Part shown: positions 14,781-22,988 of the stretch, piece after piece
How the letters are laid out: each line of letters begins with the position of its first letter
Position numbering within the stretch: position 1 is the first letter of the stretch
Source of the DNA: a virus
DNA length: 25,141 bases
Strand: one strand, 5' to 3'
Virus record (IMG/VR): IMGVR_UViG_3300044798_000353
Span: 1 to 25,141 of that record
The notes under the pieces: model-generated
What the model saw: only the letters and a program-made list of their open reading frames with translations
Told to the model about the DNA's origin: nothing
The model's database searches: none
Program-made: the position numbers and the translations under genes

Positions 14781-14890
14781 TCGCGCATGAATTCGGCTAC
14801 TCGCTTGAGTACATCGGATCGCTTACTCCTTTTCAAATTCGCTATTTAGAAGCCTGGTTAATTTGGTACTGGAAGCAGCAAAGAGGCTAA
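14334..14890 (+). CDS. Tail assembly chaperone, -1 frameshift long form
   Basis: If ribosomes slip back one base at TTTTTTT (14696-14702), reading continues from 14702 to TAA 14890, giving 185 residues in place of 148. The new 62-residue end reads like folded protein, with EDLADWVGVSVEAQNFGLIA and PFQIRYLEAWLIWYWKQQRG, and its stop lies three bases before the tape measure ATG. This is the gene order and layout of the conserved G/GT chaperone of long-tailed viruses. The frame has no good start of its own, so slippage is the simplest way to express it. Confidence 0.75.
14696..14702 (+). promoter_or_regulatory. -1 frameshift slippery site T TTT TTT
   Basis: Seven T residues lie as T TTT TTT in the zero frame, an ideal X-XXY-YYZ heptamer. 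A perfect hairpin (CCGAC 14736-14740, loop TGG, GTCGG 14744-14748) begins 33 bases downstream, which is further than usual for a stimulator, so its involvement is uncertain. Confidence 0.7.
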
Positions 14891-14893
14891 AAA

Positions 14894-17839
14894 ATGAGTG
14901 AAACGGAAATAAGTATTTACTTAAACGCTTACGATTCTGCAAGCAGCGTTATAGCGAGCGTAAGCTCTAGTTTAAGCCAAGTTGACACAGTCACTCAGCA
15001 AGTCACTACATCGACAAACAGCATGGGCAACGCGTACGAGAGCGCGAGCAGCCAAGTTAACGAGATTAACGCGCAGTACGCCAACGTGAATACGTCAGTC
15101 AAGAGCACAACGGAAAGCTTCAGCAGCCAAGTCTTAAGCGTAAACAACCTCGCCTTATCAGGCGCCACGTTATTTATGGCTTTTGAACGAATCGAAAACA
15201 GCCAGGTCATGCTTGACCGCGCTAACTTGCTGGTTCAGAAAAGCACGAACTCGCTCACTTCAGCACAGGAAACTTACAACGAAGACCTCGCGCAGTATGG
15301 GCCGTACGCGCAGCAAACGATAGATGCGGCGGCTAAACTCTCAACTGCGCAGGACTCTTTGACCGTTGCGAATGAACGCGTTGATATGGCGCAGAGAAAC
15401 CTCACGAACTCAATGATTTATGCCTCCTTAACGGTTATTCCGAGTTTAATGGCTATCGGCTCAAAAGTTTATTCGATGTACGAGAACTGGAAAACGTCTG
15501 CTGCTGAAGCAGCGGCTGAGCAGGACACTCTTAGCGCTTCTGCGACTACGAGTTCAGGTTCCATGTCTGGTCTCGCCGTGGGTATCGGCGGTGTCGTAGC
15601 AGGAATCGCTTTACTGGTATTAAGTTACCAGTACGCCAACACTAAACAAGCTGAATATGAAGCAGCGGGCTTCAGAACTAACGCTGTAAATGACACAGCG
15701 ACCATGGGCTTTAATATACTTGGCGGAAGCATCGCTCGATACGCAGCGGACACGTTAATGGCTACTCTCGGCATCGATAATTCAATGCCTACCATGGACG
15801 AGTTAGTTTCAAAGTTCACGGCAGCTAATCTTACTGTGTCTGAAGCTGCTGACTTAATGGTTAAATTAAACTATTCAGAAGCATCAATCACCACTGTTAC
15901 CGACGCAATGACTGCAGCGTACGGAACAGCATCAACGGCGACCGCGGATCTTGCGAGTGGCACAAGCGGTTTAACTGCTAGTCTTCTCGCAGTTCAAACG
16001 ACAATGGCGACACAGATCACTGCTGAAAACACGCTTTACACGACGGAACAGACGGAATTAAAGGCTTCTTGGGATGCGAAGCTGGGCGTAACTAAAACTG
16101 CCTTGGAAACGATTCAGTCTGAAATTAACACTTACTATACTGCTCAAGAAACCGCTGCTACTACAGCTAACGCAGCTGAGGTCACTGCCGCAAACGCCGC
16201 GTATGCGCAGCAACTCACTGATTTTTCAAGTTATTGGACTACAAAACTGGGGTTGCAAACCAACGAGTTAACAAAGGTAGAGGGCGGAATCAACAGTTAC
16301 TATGATGCGCAAATAGCTACCGCTAATACTGCTTACGCTCAGGAACTAACGGACTTCACATCTTACTGGAGTCAGATGCTTGGGCTTCAAACTACGGAAT
16401 TAACAACAGTAACCACTGAAATTAACAGTTACTATGATAAACAAATCACTGCTGTTCAAACCGCTACTCAGCTGCAAACAGACGCGTTAAATGCTGGGTA
16501 CGCTCAAGAACTAACAGATTTCACGTCTTTCTGGAATACTAAACTTGGAATCAGCAACACTGAGTTAGACCAAGTTGACCAAGCCATAACGACGCATTAC
16601 AACCAGCAAATCAGCGACACGCAAACAGCGTACAATCAGCAAATCAGCGATGCAAACGCGTTCTACGACGATTTAGTTGCGTCAACCATGACGGGTTTAA
16701 ACAATATTCGAGCCGCGCGGCAAGCTGACCTAGACGACCTCGAGCTGAAAATGTTACTGCAGAAAACAGCCCTGGAAGACGCGCACGACAAAGGTCTCAT
16801 CAACGACAAAGATTACCAGACGCAACTTAATACCATAAATTCAACGTACAATGGCAAGCGTAGCGACGTAAGTGACCATTATCGCCTGCAGGAGCTTGAA
16901 GCTGAAAAGACGCAAACTGATGATGTTATGCCAATCGAGGCTGCCAGAACCTTCAAGCTTAAAGCGATAAAGGAGGGTGAAGCTCAGATAATCGGTACGC
17001 TCGAAAATCGGAAGAACGCTGATTTACTGGATGCTCAAACTCAATATACGAAGATAACGACGACTGACGCGCAAGCATTGGCAGACAAGATCATTGGGAT
17101 TGAAACCCAGAGAAACACGGATTTAACAAATGCCGCAGCCACTTATGCAACGATAACCACGACTGGGCTTCAAACTTTAAATGCTACTCTTGCAGGTTTA
17201 GCGCAGACTTTAGCAGACGCAATCACCAGTAGCGAGAACCAGAAGAACGCTGACCTTGCAACTGCTTACACCGAGAACGAAACAGCCGCGAAGGCGCACA
17301 TGGCAAACTTGGCATTAATCACGGCGACTCCTTCAACGGCGACTCCTTCAACGGCGACTCCTTCATTACCGTCCATTTCTACCGCTACTAATCCTTCATC
17401 TGATTGGGTTCCTATTACTGATCCAACAGTGAAACAGGCGGCAATAGCAGCGGCACTGAAGCAACTCGCGCTACTGTCCAGTCAACTGTACAGCGGGGAA
17501 ATCTCGCAGGCATTTTACAACGCAGCATACCCTGCTTGCCGAAACGAGCTGAACGCTGCGAACGCGATGCAGTACGGCGGAATCGTAACTCAGCCAACGC
17601 TGGCGTTGATTGGCGAAGCAGGTCCTGAAGCTGTTATTCCGCTTGGCAGAGGCGGAGACTACGGTTCAGTTACATATGACTTTTCAGGCTTTTCAGTGAT
17701 AATCAATGTTGAGGGAAGCGTGGACCAGAGAACCCTCGCGGTTCTCCGCGAAGAACTCAGGAACGTTGTTGTTGAAGCAACCAGTTCAAGTGCTCCAGCA
17801 ACGCAGAGAAAAATAAAGTTAGGGAGCAGTAGATTCTAA
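14894..17839 (+). CDS. Tail tape measure protein
   Basis: The 981-residue scaffold that sets tail length. It is largely helical and rich in Ala, Thr, Gln and Ser. Residues about 226-247 are a hydrophobic segment (GLAVGIGGVVAGIALLVLSY). Residues about 380-575 carry four copies of a helical repeat (xLTDFxSYWxxKLGLxxxEL, then INSYYDxQI), and a Pro-Thr-Ala linker follows near 810-825. The C-terminal GGIVTQPTLALIGEAGPEAVIPL (about 896-918) is a recurrent tape measure signature. At about 0.15 nm per residue this predicts a tail near 145 nm; that rule is established for other siphoviruses and its use here is inference. It starts at ATG 14894, just after the frameshifted chaperone stop. Confidence 0.9.
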   Translation: MSETEISIYLNAYDSASSVIASVSSSLSQVDTVTQQVTTSTNSMGNAYESASSQVNEINAQYANVNTSVKSTTESFSSQVLSVNNLALSGATLFMAFERIENSQVMLDRANLLVQKSTNSLTSAQETYNEDLAQYGPYAQQTIDAAAKLSTAQDSLTVANERVDMAQRNLTNSMIYASLTVIPSLMAIGSKVYSMYENWKTSAAEAAAEQDTLSASATTSSGSMSGLAVGIGGVVAGIALLVLSYQYANTKQAEYEAAGFRTNAVNDTATMGFNILGGSIARYAADTLMATLGIDNSMPTMDELVSKFTAANLTVSEAADLMVKLNYSEASITTVTDAMTAAYGTASTATADLASGTSGLTASLLAVQTTMATQITAENTLYTTEQTELKASWDAKLGVTKTALETIQSEINTYYTAQETAATTANAAEVTAANAAYAQQLTDFSSYWTTKLGLQTNELTKVEGGINSYYDAQIATANTAYAQELTDFTSYWSQMLGLQTTELTTVTTEINSYYDKQITAVQTATQLQTDALNAGYAQELTDFTSFWNTKLGISNTELDQVDQAITTHYNQQISDTQTAYNQQISDANAFYDDLVASTMTGLNNIRAARQADLDDLELKMLLQKTALEDAHDKGLINDKDYQTQLNTINSTYNGKRSDVSDHYRLQELEAEKTQTDDVMPIEAARTFKLKAIKEGEAQIIGTLENRKNADLLDAQTQYTKITTTDAQALADKIIGIETQRNTDLTNAAATYATITTTGLQTLNATLAGLAQTLADAITSSENQKNADLATAYTENETAAKAHMANLALITATPSTATPSTATPSLPSISTATNPSSDWVPITDPTVKQAAIAAALKQLALLSSQLYSGEISQAFYNAAYPACRNELNAANAMQYGGIVTQPTLALIGEAGPEAVIPLGRGGDYGSVTYDFSGFSVIINVEGSVDQRTLAVLREELRNVVVEATSSSAPATQRKIKLGSSRF
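16042..16660 (+). repeat. Four degenerate repeats inside the tape measure gene
   Basis: Repeats of about 44-55 codons encode variants of AYAQELTDFTSYWSQMLGLQ plus INSYYDKQI. The clearest units begin near 16199, 16331 and 16496; a more diverged unit starts near 16042. Differences are spread over codons, so duplication is old rather than recent. Confidence 0.7.
17321..17365 (+). repeat. Three identical 15-bp tandem repeats
   Basis: ACGGCGACTCCTTCA occurs three times head to tail (17321, 17336, 17351), encoding repeated TATPS in a linker of the tape measure protein. Perfect identity indicates recent slippage or expansion. Confidence 0.9.
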
Positions 17840-17840
17840 A

Positions 17841-18887
17841 ATGGTATTATTAATTGAGCAGGAAAGAATATTGGCGAGTGAAGTCAATTATTGGAACGTT
17901 GCTTCTCACTACCCTTTTCCAACATCCTCCTATGGGTCAATATTTAGTGCTTACTGTGCAAGTATTGCCGGATTAGTCGTGTACACTTTCTCCGTGAGAA
18001 ACGCTGACAGCGTATCCAGAACGTTTCAGGTGCGGATGAAGGTTGGCGGCAATGTTTTCTTTGCTACAGGAGCCGCCGTAACGCTCGGTGCAGGCGCCTC
18101 GGTAACTTACGCTGGAATACTCTATTTAACCGCTGGAGACTATGATGTTCTTTTTGAAGGCGTATGTTCTGCGGGAACGCTTGTTTACTTCGAGAATTTT
18201 CAGATTGGCAAATGCAGCTTCATCGATTTAACAGGCGCGATGGCTGCGCCTTACACGACAGCGTTGCCTACTAGTACAGTTGTCCGTGGAACTCCAATCG
18301 GACCGATAGCGTACTCCACAATATACGTTCAAGTTGGCGCGTCTACGCCTGGTGAGGTGACAAACATGGAGAGTGCAGGTGAAACTCTTACTAATGGCGT
18401 GAGAATTAAAGTGAATACTGCGGCACAAACCTGGACTTCTCGTTTTCAAGACTCAGACGCGGGCGCTTTAAACGGAGCAAGTGGAATGTACATTTTTCAG
18501 GGAGCCGCTGGAACGAACTATTCAATTACTATTGAAAAAACCAACGCAGCTAGTGTAGTTAACGTTTCCGTAGTGGCTTGCCCGTGGATAATGCCGATTG
18601 GCGGAGCAATTACGGCGTCCCTGTTTCCAGTTGCTTTAACTTTTCCGCAGGGAAGTACCCTTTACTGCAACCTTGAACCCTTGTTTCTTGACCCCACAAA
18701 ATACTTTTTAATTGGCAAAAAACGAGCAGTAAGCTTCGGCGACGCGTCAGACTACTATTATTACCCGTCGGGAACGGGCGTTCTCGCTTGCGCCTTCACG
18801 TTTGAAATTCCAGATGTGGCTTCCGTAAGCGTTTTCGCGTATGGTTGGGGCGGCTGCATAAACCAAATAGGAGTAGATACAAAATGA
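17841..18887 (+). CDS. Putative distal tail protein
   Basis: A 348-residue, predicted beta-rich protein directly after the tape measure, the place of the distal tail (Dit-like) protein. Two related-looking halves are seen: about residues 30-130 (VVYTFSVRNADSVSRTFQVRM onward) and 150-250 (STIYVQVGASTPGE onward), each with strand-like segments and a Gly/Ala-rich stretch. There is no recognisable enzyme motif. GGGAG (17822-17826) is rather far (14 bases) from ATG 17841. The stop overlaps the next start as ATGA. Confidence 0.55.
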   Translation: MVLLIEQERILASEVNYWNVASHYPFPTSSYGSIFSAYCASIAGLVVYTFSVRNADSVSRTFQVRMKVGGNVFFATGAAVTLGAGASVTYAGILYLTAGDYDVLFEGVCSAGTLVYFENFQIGKCSFIDLTGAMAAPYTTALPTSTVVRGTPIGPIAYSTIYVQVGASTPGEVTNMESAGETLTNGVRIKVNTAAQTWTSRFQDSDAGALNGASGMYIFQGAAGTNYSITIEKTNAASVVNVSVVACPWIMPIGGAITASLFPVALTFPQGSTLYCNLEPLFLDPTKYFLIGKKRAVSFGDASDYYYYPSGTGVLACAFTFEIPDVASVSVFAYGWGGCINQIGVDTK

Positions 18888-19987
18888 CAGTAACAACTGT
18901 TCTTTCTAAAAAGCAGGTTAATTTGGAGCGGATAAAGCATTTAAGTTTAGCTCATTTACACGGAAGAAAAGTGTATATTTGTCCCAGATGCAAAAAACGG
19001 GTTCCTTATAAAAGGCGTCTTTGTCCTTTTTGCGGTGAGAAATATCCTTTCGCGGTTAAAGTTCCATTAAAACTACTAAAAGATGTCCGCAACGGAATAG
19101 CCACTCAAGTTCTCCATGACTATGTGCATACATATCTTTTTCCGCATTTTAGCGAGTCGGAACAGAAGTATTTAAATCAATATTTCACGATTGCGCGGGT
19201 TTCTCAAGGCACTAATGGTTACGCAAGGGGAAAAGCAATCAATGGAGATTCAACATTAACAGTTATCCTTCAACAAGCACCTGTATCTGGTAATCTTCTC
19301 ATTCTTTGTTTTGGCAGTATGATCGGTGGTTCTGCCTATATTTCTATAGACCATATAACAGAAACTAATGTTGCATGGACTAAACAAATTCAATCTCAAT
19401 ATATGTATGCGACTTATGGACAAGATGCTGAAATATGGGTTGGCGTAGTTACTGGAAGTGCATCAACAACCGTAACAGTTACTCTTTCGGGGGCAACTTC
19501 CTATTTTGGTTGTATAGCTGATGTTGTAGAGTATTCGGGTTTAGACACGACAGGTTTTCTTGATAAGACTGCTGCTACTGGTGATATGACATCTTCGGGC
19601 TTAACAGGTACGACTATTACAACTACGCAAGCAAATGAACTATGGATAGGCTGTGTAAGTGCTGGTGCATATTGGGGAAGTTATCCTCAAACTACACCTT
19701 TGAATGGTTTTACCTTGCTTGATGGAGCCTCGTCTGGGTTAGGTGATTGCACAGTTGCTTTTTTGGAGTATATTGCGGATGCTACTGGAACAGCAAGTTC
19801 AGGAACAACTATTACCGTGGGCACTGACCCTTGGGCTGGTTGCATCGCCACTTTCAAAGCGGCAACAGCGGCAGATCAACCTTACGTTAGCCGAGTTCAA
19901 CAAGTCGCTGGAATGAACAGTTGGACGCGGCAATGCAAAAAATGTCAAACTCGTAAATTCATTCCTTTCACAGTAAGGAGATTATAA
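18884..19987 (+). CDS. Tail-tip protein with zinc ribbon and beta domain
   Basis: A 367-residue protein in three parts. Residues 33-50 are a zinc ribbon (CPRC and CPFC) in a basic region. Residues about 115-330 are a Gly/Thr/Ser-rich beta domain (LLILCFGSMIGGSAYISID; ANELWIGCVSAGAYW; GCIATFKAA) of the type seen in adhesins. The last 35 residues are basic and hold a lone CKKC. The middle is visibly richer in A and T (about 19200-19860) than its neighbours, and uses codons such as TCT, GGT and CTT more. It may bind the host receptor; this is inference. ATG 18884 has AGGAG (18869-18873) upstream and overlaps the preceding stop by four bases. Confidence 0.6.
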   Translation: MTVTTVLSKKQVNLERIKHLSLAHLHGRKVYICPRCKKRVPYKRRLCPFCGEKYPFAVKVPLKLLKDVRNGIATQVLHDYVHTYLFPHFSESEQKYLNQYFTIARVSQGTNGYARGKAINGDSTLTVILQQAPVSGNLLILCFGSMIGGSAYISIDHITETNVAWTKQIQSQYMYATYGQDAEIWVGVVTGSASTTVTVTLSGATSYFGCIADVVEYSGLDTTGFLDKTAATGDMTSSGLTGTTITTTQANELWIGCVSAGAYWGSYPQTTPLNGFTLLDGASSGLGDCTVAFLEYIADATGTASSGTTITVGTDPWAGCIATFKAATAADQPYVSRVQQVAGMNSWTRQCKKCQTRKFIPFTVRRL

Positions 19988-19991
19988 AAAA

Positions 19992-20642
19992 ATGACTTCG
20001 TATAATCCGATGAAAAAAAATACAGCTCAAAGAATAGTGTTTCCAATCTTAGATAGCACAGGTAGTCCAGTCACAGGTGCAGCCGATCCTGATACAGAGT
20101 ACAGTATAGACGGCGGCTCATTCAGTAATTGTAGCGATGAAATTCACGAGTTGGCAACCGCCAGCGGCGTTTACTACATTGACTTGTTAGCGGCGGAAAC
20201 AAACGGCGACGTAATCGCAATCCAAAGTAAGACAACCACTACAGGAGCTAAAACCACAGTCCTCGTCTTCTACACGATCAGCACAACTTTAGACTTAATC
20301 GCAAGTTACATCGATACGGAAGTTGCTGCGATAAAGGCTAAAACTGATTTGATACCTGCCGACATAACAACAGCTTTGGATACAACTATTCCAGCCATAA
20401 AAGCCATAACCGACACCTTAACCTTAGCAGCAATAGCAGACGCAGTCCACGATGAAGTAGTTGACGGATCACTCACGTCTCGGCAAGCCCAGAAACTCTT
20501 AATCGGGGTTCTCGCGGGTAAATCAAACGGCGGCGGCTCAGCCACCGTGCATTTCAGGGACAGCGCAGACGCTAAAAACCGCGTGACCGCGACAGTGGAC
20601 GCGAACGGAAACCGCACAGCAGTAACGTTAGACGTGACTTAG
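19992..20642 (+). CDS. Phage tail or baseplate-type protein
   Basis: A 216-residue protein. The N-terminal half is beta-rich (DSTGSPVTGAADPDTEYSID, YYIDLLAAETNGDVIAIQS), like the N-terminal domains of many phage tail proteins with a polymorphic insert. Residues about 100-150 are a helical stalk (IDTEVAAIKAKTDLIPADI), and the C-terminal end (VVDGSLTSRQAQKLLIGVLA, SATVHFRDSADAKNRVTAT) is a module common at the end of phage tail proteins. It starts at ATG 19992 with AAGGAG at 19975-19980. It is probably a fibre or tip component. Confidence 0.65.
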   Translation: MTSYNPMKKNTAQRIVFPILDSTGSPVTGAADPDTEYSIDGGSFSNCSDEIHELATASGVYYIDLLAAETNGDVIAIQSKTTTTGAKTTVLVFYTISTTLDLIASYIDTEVAAIKAKTDLIPADITTALDTTIPAIKAITDTLTLAAIADAVHDEVVDGSLTSRQAQKLLIGVLAGKSNGGGSATVHFRDSADAKNRVTATVDANGNRTAVTLDVT

Positions 20643-20644
20643 CA

Positions 20645-21106
20645 ATGGCTCTGTTAACTGCTGGTTACTTTCCAACAGCCTTCTTTAGCGAAAACTATTG
20701 GGTTCCTCAATATTGGAGCTTCTATGGCGTATCCAGCGTCGTCAGCGTTGACGCCTACGCCTTAACGATCCAGCAGGGCAGTTTCCGCGAGAAAACCGCG
20801 TATAGCGGAGTTGACCAATATATTTGGAGCGGCGGAGCCATCAAATTGCAGCATAAAAGCTACGGGAACGTTGAATCGTGGACGCTGACCGCGATTGAAG
20901 ACGCGAGTGCCGTAGCGTGGGTTGACAGCGCACCCTTTCACCTGTTAACGCATATTGCAGACGGCGCGGCTGTAGCCTTCGTCTTTGACGTGCCAACGAA
21001 ACATTCGGTTCCAGTAGGGCAAACAGTCTACGTTAACTCGGTGAATGTGCGGTACTCAAGCAACCTGAAAACCCGTTACTTCGACTTGTCTTTGAGGGCG
21101 GCGTAA
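20645..21106 (+). CDS. Tail-fibre-like beta protein, copy 1 of a tandem pair
   Basis: A 153-residue protein with an N-terminal GYFPTAFFSENYWVPQYW segment, typical of phage minor tail proteins, then a beta domain of about 115 residues. The domain is clearly related to the next gene: ITIQ-QGSF, SYGNxxxWTxTxxEDAxAVxW, LxTHxxDGAAVAF, VPxGQTVYVxSVxVxYS. The two are therefore tandem paralogs. It starts at ATG 20645 after two bases. Confidence 0.65.
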   Translation: MALLTAGYFPTAFFSENYWVPQYWSFYGVSSVVSVDAYALTIQQGSFREKTAYSGVDQYIWSGGAIKLQHKSYGNVESWTLTAIEDASAVAWVDSAPFHLLTHIADGAAVAFVFDVPTKHSVPVGQTVYVNSVNVRYSSNLKTRYFDLSLRAA

Positions 21107-21114
21107 AGCAAAAA

Positions 21115-21492
21115 ATGACTATCACTTCAAAAATCGACGGCTACGACATAACTATTCAGGACGGCAGTTTCGCCATCGATAACGCTTTTATCGGCGTTGA
21201 CTGGGACGGCTGGAGCGCTACGGCATATGGGAGGAAACATGCGTCTTACGGAAATATGAGGGGTTGGACGTTTACCTGTTTCGAGGACGCCGTTGCGGTT
21301 CCGTGGACGAGCAGTATTGCTAAACACTTGAAAACCCATGTGGTCGACGGTGCCGCCGTAGCCTTCGAGTACGTTAACTTAACCAAATATCTTGTGCCTA
21401 ATGGTCAAACCGTGTATGTGGAAAGTGTGGAAGTATGGTACAGCCCGAAAATGACGATTCGATACTTCACTGTAACGGTGAAGGGCGCGTAA
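21115..21492 (+). CDS. Tail-fibre-like beta protein, copy 2 of a tandem pair
   Basis: A 125-residue protein aligned along its full length with the C-terminal domain of the preceding gene, but lacking the Phe/Tyr/Trp-rich N-terminus. Shared blocks are given under copy 1. The copies are strongly diverged at base level, so the duplication is old. It is probably an external tail component. ATG 21115 lies eight bases after the previous stop. Confidence 0.65.
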   Translation: MTITSKIDGYDITIQDGSFAIDNAFIGVDWDGWSATAYGRKHASYGNMRGWTFTCFEDAVAVPWTSSIAKHLKTHVVDGAAVAFEYVNLTKYLVPNGQTVYVESVEVWYSPKMTIRYFTVTVKGA

Positions 21493-21537
21493 TCACGTTT
21501 TTTTAATGAAAAAACCGATTAAACCGAGGTGAAATAC

Positions 21538-21726
21538 ATGGTTAAAATTGATTGGAGCGACTTAGGAAACTTGATACTCGCGGTCGGCGGCAGCGTCGCG
21601 GTTTTTGCGACGACAATGGGAAAACCTGAATTAGCAGCTATAATCGGAGCGGTTGCACTAGTCGCAAAAGGCATTTGCAGCGCAATAGACAACTATCAGT
21701 TTAAAGCTTCGCAAATTCCCAAGTAA
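21538..21726 (+). CDS. Small two-helix membrane protein, holin candidate
   Basis: A 62-residue protein, with GAGGTGAAA (21526-21534) five bases before ATG 21538. Two hydrophobic segments are seen: about residues 9-25 (GNLILAVGGSVAVFATT) and 31-47 (LAAIIGAVALVAKGICS), with a charged N-terminus and tail. Small size, two membrane helices and a place after the tail genes fit a holin, but no lysin is visible nearby. Confidence 0.6.
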   Translation: MVKIDWSDLGNLILAVGGSVAVFATTMGKPELAAIIGAVALVAKGICSAIDNYQFKASQIPK

Positions 21727-21741
21727 AAGGGGATGCTTTTG

Positions 21742-21755
21742 GGCGGAATTCCGCC
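21742..21755. terminator. Perfect GC-rich palindrome followed by T-rich DNA
   Basis: GGCGGAATTCCGCC is a perfect 14-bp palindrome 15 bases after the holin candidate, followed by T-rich sequence with a five-T run. It could be a terminator or an operator before the next gene. Confidence 0.4.
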
Positions 21756-21827
21756 TTCTTTACGTTTAACGTTTTTCGCATTTTTTTCCAACTCACATTG
21801 AAAACTATACTTGGAGGTGAAAACAGT

Positions 21828-22619
21828 TTGAACACATCTGTCATTTGGATGCTTGTCAGCTTAATATTCGGTTCATTAGCGTTTACCCTGTGGAATTGGC
21901 TGTGGAAGAAAATCAAAGAGGCAGGCACCGCTTTTAATAAAAGCTACTTGTTTAGCATGTTGATTGCGATGCTTCTTTCAGTCATAGCGGTTCCTTTTGT
22001 CCTCAGCAATCAAATGGTGCCTGACAATATTCTGCCGTTTCTAATCGTTGCTTCAGCAGCCATCGGCTTCGCAGCTAACGCCTTAATCAACACGCCCTTA
22101 ACCTACTACCTTAACCAAATCGAATCTTTAAAAACAACACTAAAACTGCCATCAACAGCAACGATTAAAAGCGCTGAGCGAAAAATCATCGAAGCCATTG
22201 GCATCATAATCTTAATCGCGGCGATTCTGGGCGCAAGCGCATACGCAGCCGTCACATACACCGTCAACATCACTGCTTCAGGAAGCCTAACAGGCGTAGG
22301 CATCAGCTTCTACAGTGACCAAGCAGGACAAGTTAGCATCACAAACGTTAACTGGGGAAACATTCCGCCGGGAGGCAGCGTAACAGTCGCAGTCTACGCG
22401 AAGAGCACAAGCAACGTGCCTATAGTGCTGAGCTTGAACACAAGCGGCTGGACTCCAGCCTCAATAGCAAGCAGCCTAACGTTAAGTTGGGACTACAACG
22501 GCGCAACAATACAGCCGGGAGCAATGCAGAAAATCAGTTTAATTTTGACCGCAGCCTCTGACGCGCCTGCAGGAACAAACTTCAGCTTCAACATAATAAT
22601 TACTGCGGTAAACACTTAG
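21828..22619 (+). CDS. Membrane protein with C-terminal Ig-like domain
   Basis: A 263-residue protein from TTG 21828, with GGAGGTGA (21813-21820) seven bases upstream; the TTG at 21798 lacks a site. Four hydrophobic segments are seen at about residues 4-24, 40-59, 66-85 and 124-145, followed by about 115 residues of beta-rich sequence starting TYTVNITASGSLTG and ending SFNIIITAVNT. The beta part resembles Ig-like repeats of archaeal secreted proteins. The protein probably sits in the cell membrane with the Ig-like domain outside, which might act in lysis, superinfection exclusion or virion attachment; there is no evidence to choose. It ends the late gene run. Confidence 0.65.
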   Translation: MNTSVIWMLVSLIFGSLAFTLWNWLWKKIKEAGTAFNKSYLFSMLIAMLLSVIAVPFVLSNQMVPDNILPFLIVASAAIGFAANALINTPLTYYLNQIESLKTTLKLPSTATIKSAERKIIEAIGIIILIAAILGASAYAAVTYTVNITASGSLTGVGISFYSDQAGQVSITNVNWGNIPPGGSVTVAVYAKSTSNVPIVLSLNTSGWTPASIASSLTLSWDYNGATIQPGAMQKISLILTAASDAPAGTNFSFNIIITAVNT

Positions 22620-22636
22620 ACTGATACCCATCTAAT

Positions 22637-22671
22637 TCTTTTTCTATCTTTCTTTTTTTAAACTCTTTTTT
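22637..22671 (+). terminator. T-tract terminator at the end of the late genes
   Basis: Several T runs (up to seven) within 35 bases follow the membrane-protein stop by about 20 bases. It is the likely end of the long rightward transcript. Confidence 0.6.
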
Positions 22672-22682
22672 ACCACGTGCAT

Positions 22683-22764
22683 CCTAGGCCCTGTACGAGT
22701 TTTTCTTCTATAAGGCCTAGAAAGCCCGAAATAAGCCTAAAATGAAGCGCCTAGGCCCTGTACG
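22683..22764 (+). repeat. Longer repeat, left copy
   Basis: CCTAGGCCCTGTACG occurs at both ends (22683-22697 and 22750-22764). The inner part, from CTTCTATAAGGCCTAGAAAGC (22705) to GCGCCTAGGCCCTG (22760), recurs at 23546-23590 with an eleven-base deletion. The two copies bracket the two small genes 23026-23504. Confidence 0.75.
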
Positions 22765-22856
22765 TTTTTTAGACATTCATTAACTAAGTTTCAGCGAAAG
22801 CTATTTACTACGTACATCGGTGCATGCATCGGTGTATACCCTTTTACCCTTTTATG

Positions 22857-22873
22857 TAGCTATAAAATAGCTA
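22857..22873. promoter_or_regulatory. 7-3-7 palindrome TAGCTAT-AAA-ATAGCTA
   Basis: A perfect inverted repeat in the control region with the same 7-3-7 architecture as the two downstream operators but different arms. The centre (TATAAAATA) also resembles a TATA box. Confidence 0.45.
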
Positions 22874-22890
22874 TTCTGTAGCCATTTTGG

Positions 22891-22950
22891 GTTTACCTAC
22901 TATGTTACCTATTGCAGGGTGTTTACCTACTGCGTTACCTACTACGTACA
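22891..22950 (+). repeat. 30-bp tandem repeat with GTTACCTACT sub-units
   Basis: Two head-to-tail units (22891-22920, 22921-22950) each begin GTTTACCTACT and contain a second TTACCTA(T/C)T, giving four iteron-like motifs spaced about 14-16 bases apart. They may bind a replication initiator or regulator. Confidence 0.6.
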
Positions 22951-22960
22951 TCTTAGTGTC

Positions 22961-22977
22961 TTATAGTTTTACTATAA
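22961..22977. promoter_or_regulatory. Operator-like palindrome 1 TTATAGT-N3-ACTATAA
   Basis: Perfect 17-bp inverted repeat, 49 bases before the ATG of the small gene at 23026. It has exactly the same arms as palindrome 2, 28 bases away centre to centre. Confidence 0.65.
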
Positions 22978-22988
22978 CAATGTTTATA

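Noticed and set aside
22891-22950. Tandem 30-bp repeats as a CRISPR array
   Set aside because: The units are adjacent with no unique spacers, differ in their second half, and there are no cas genes.
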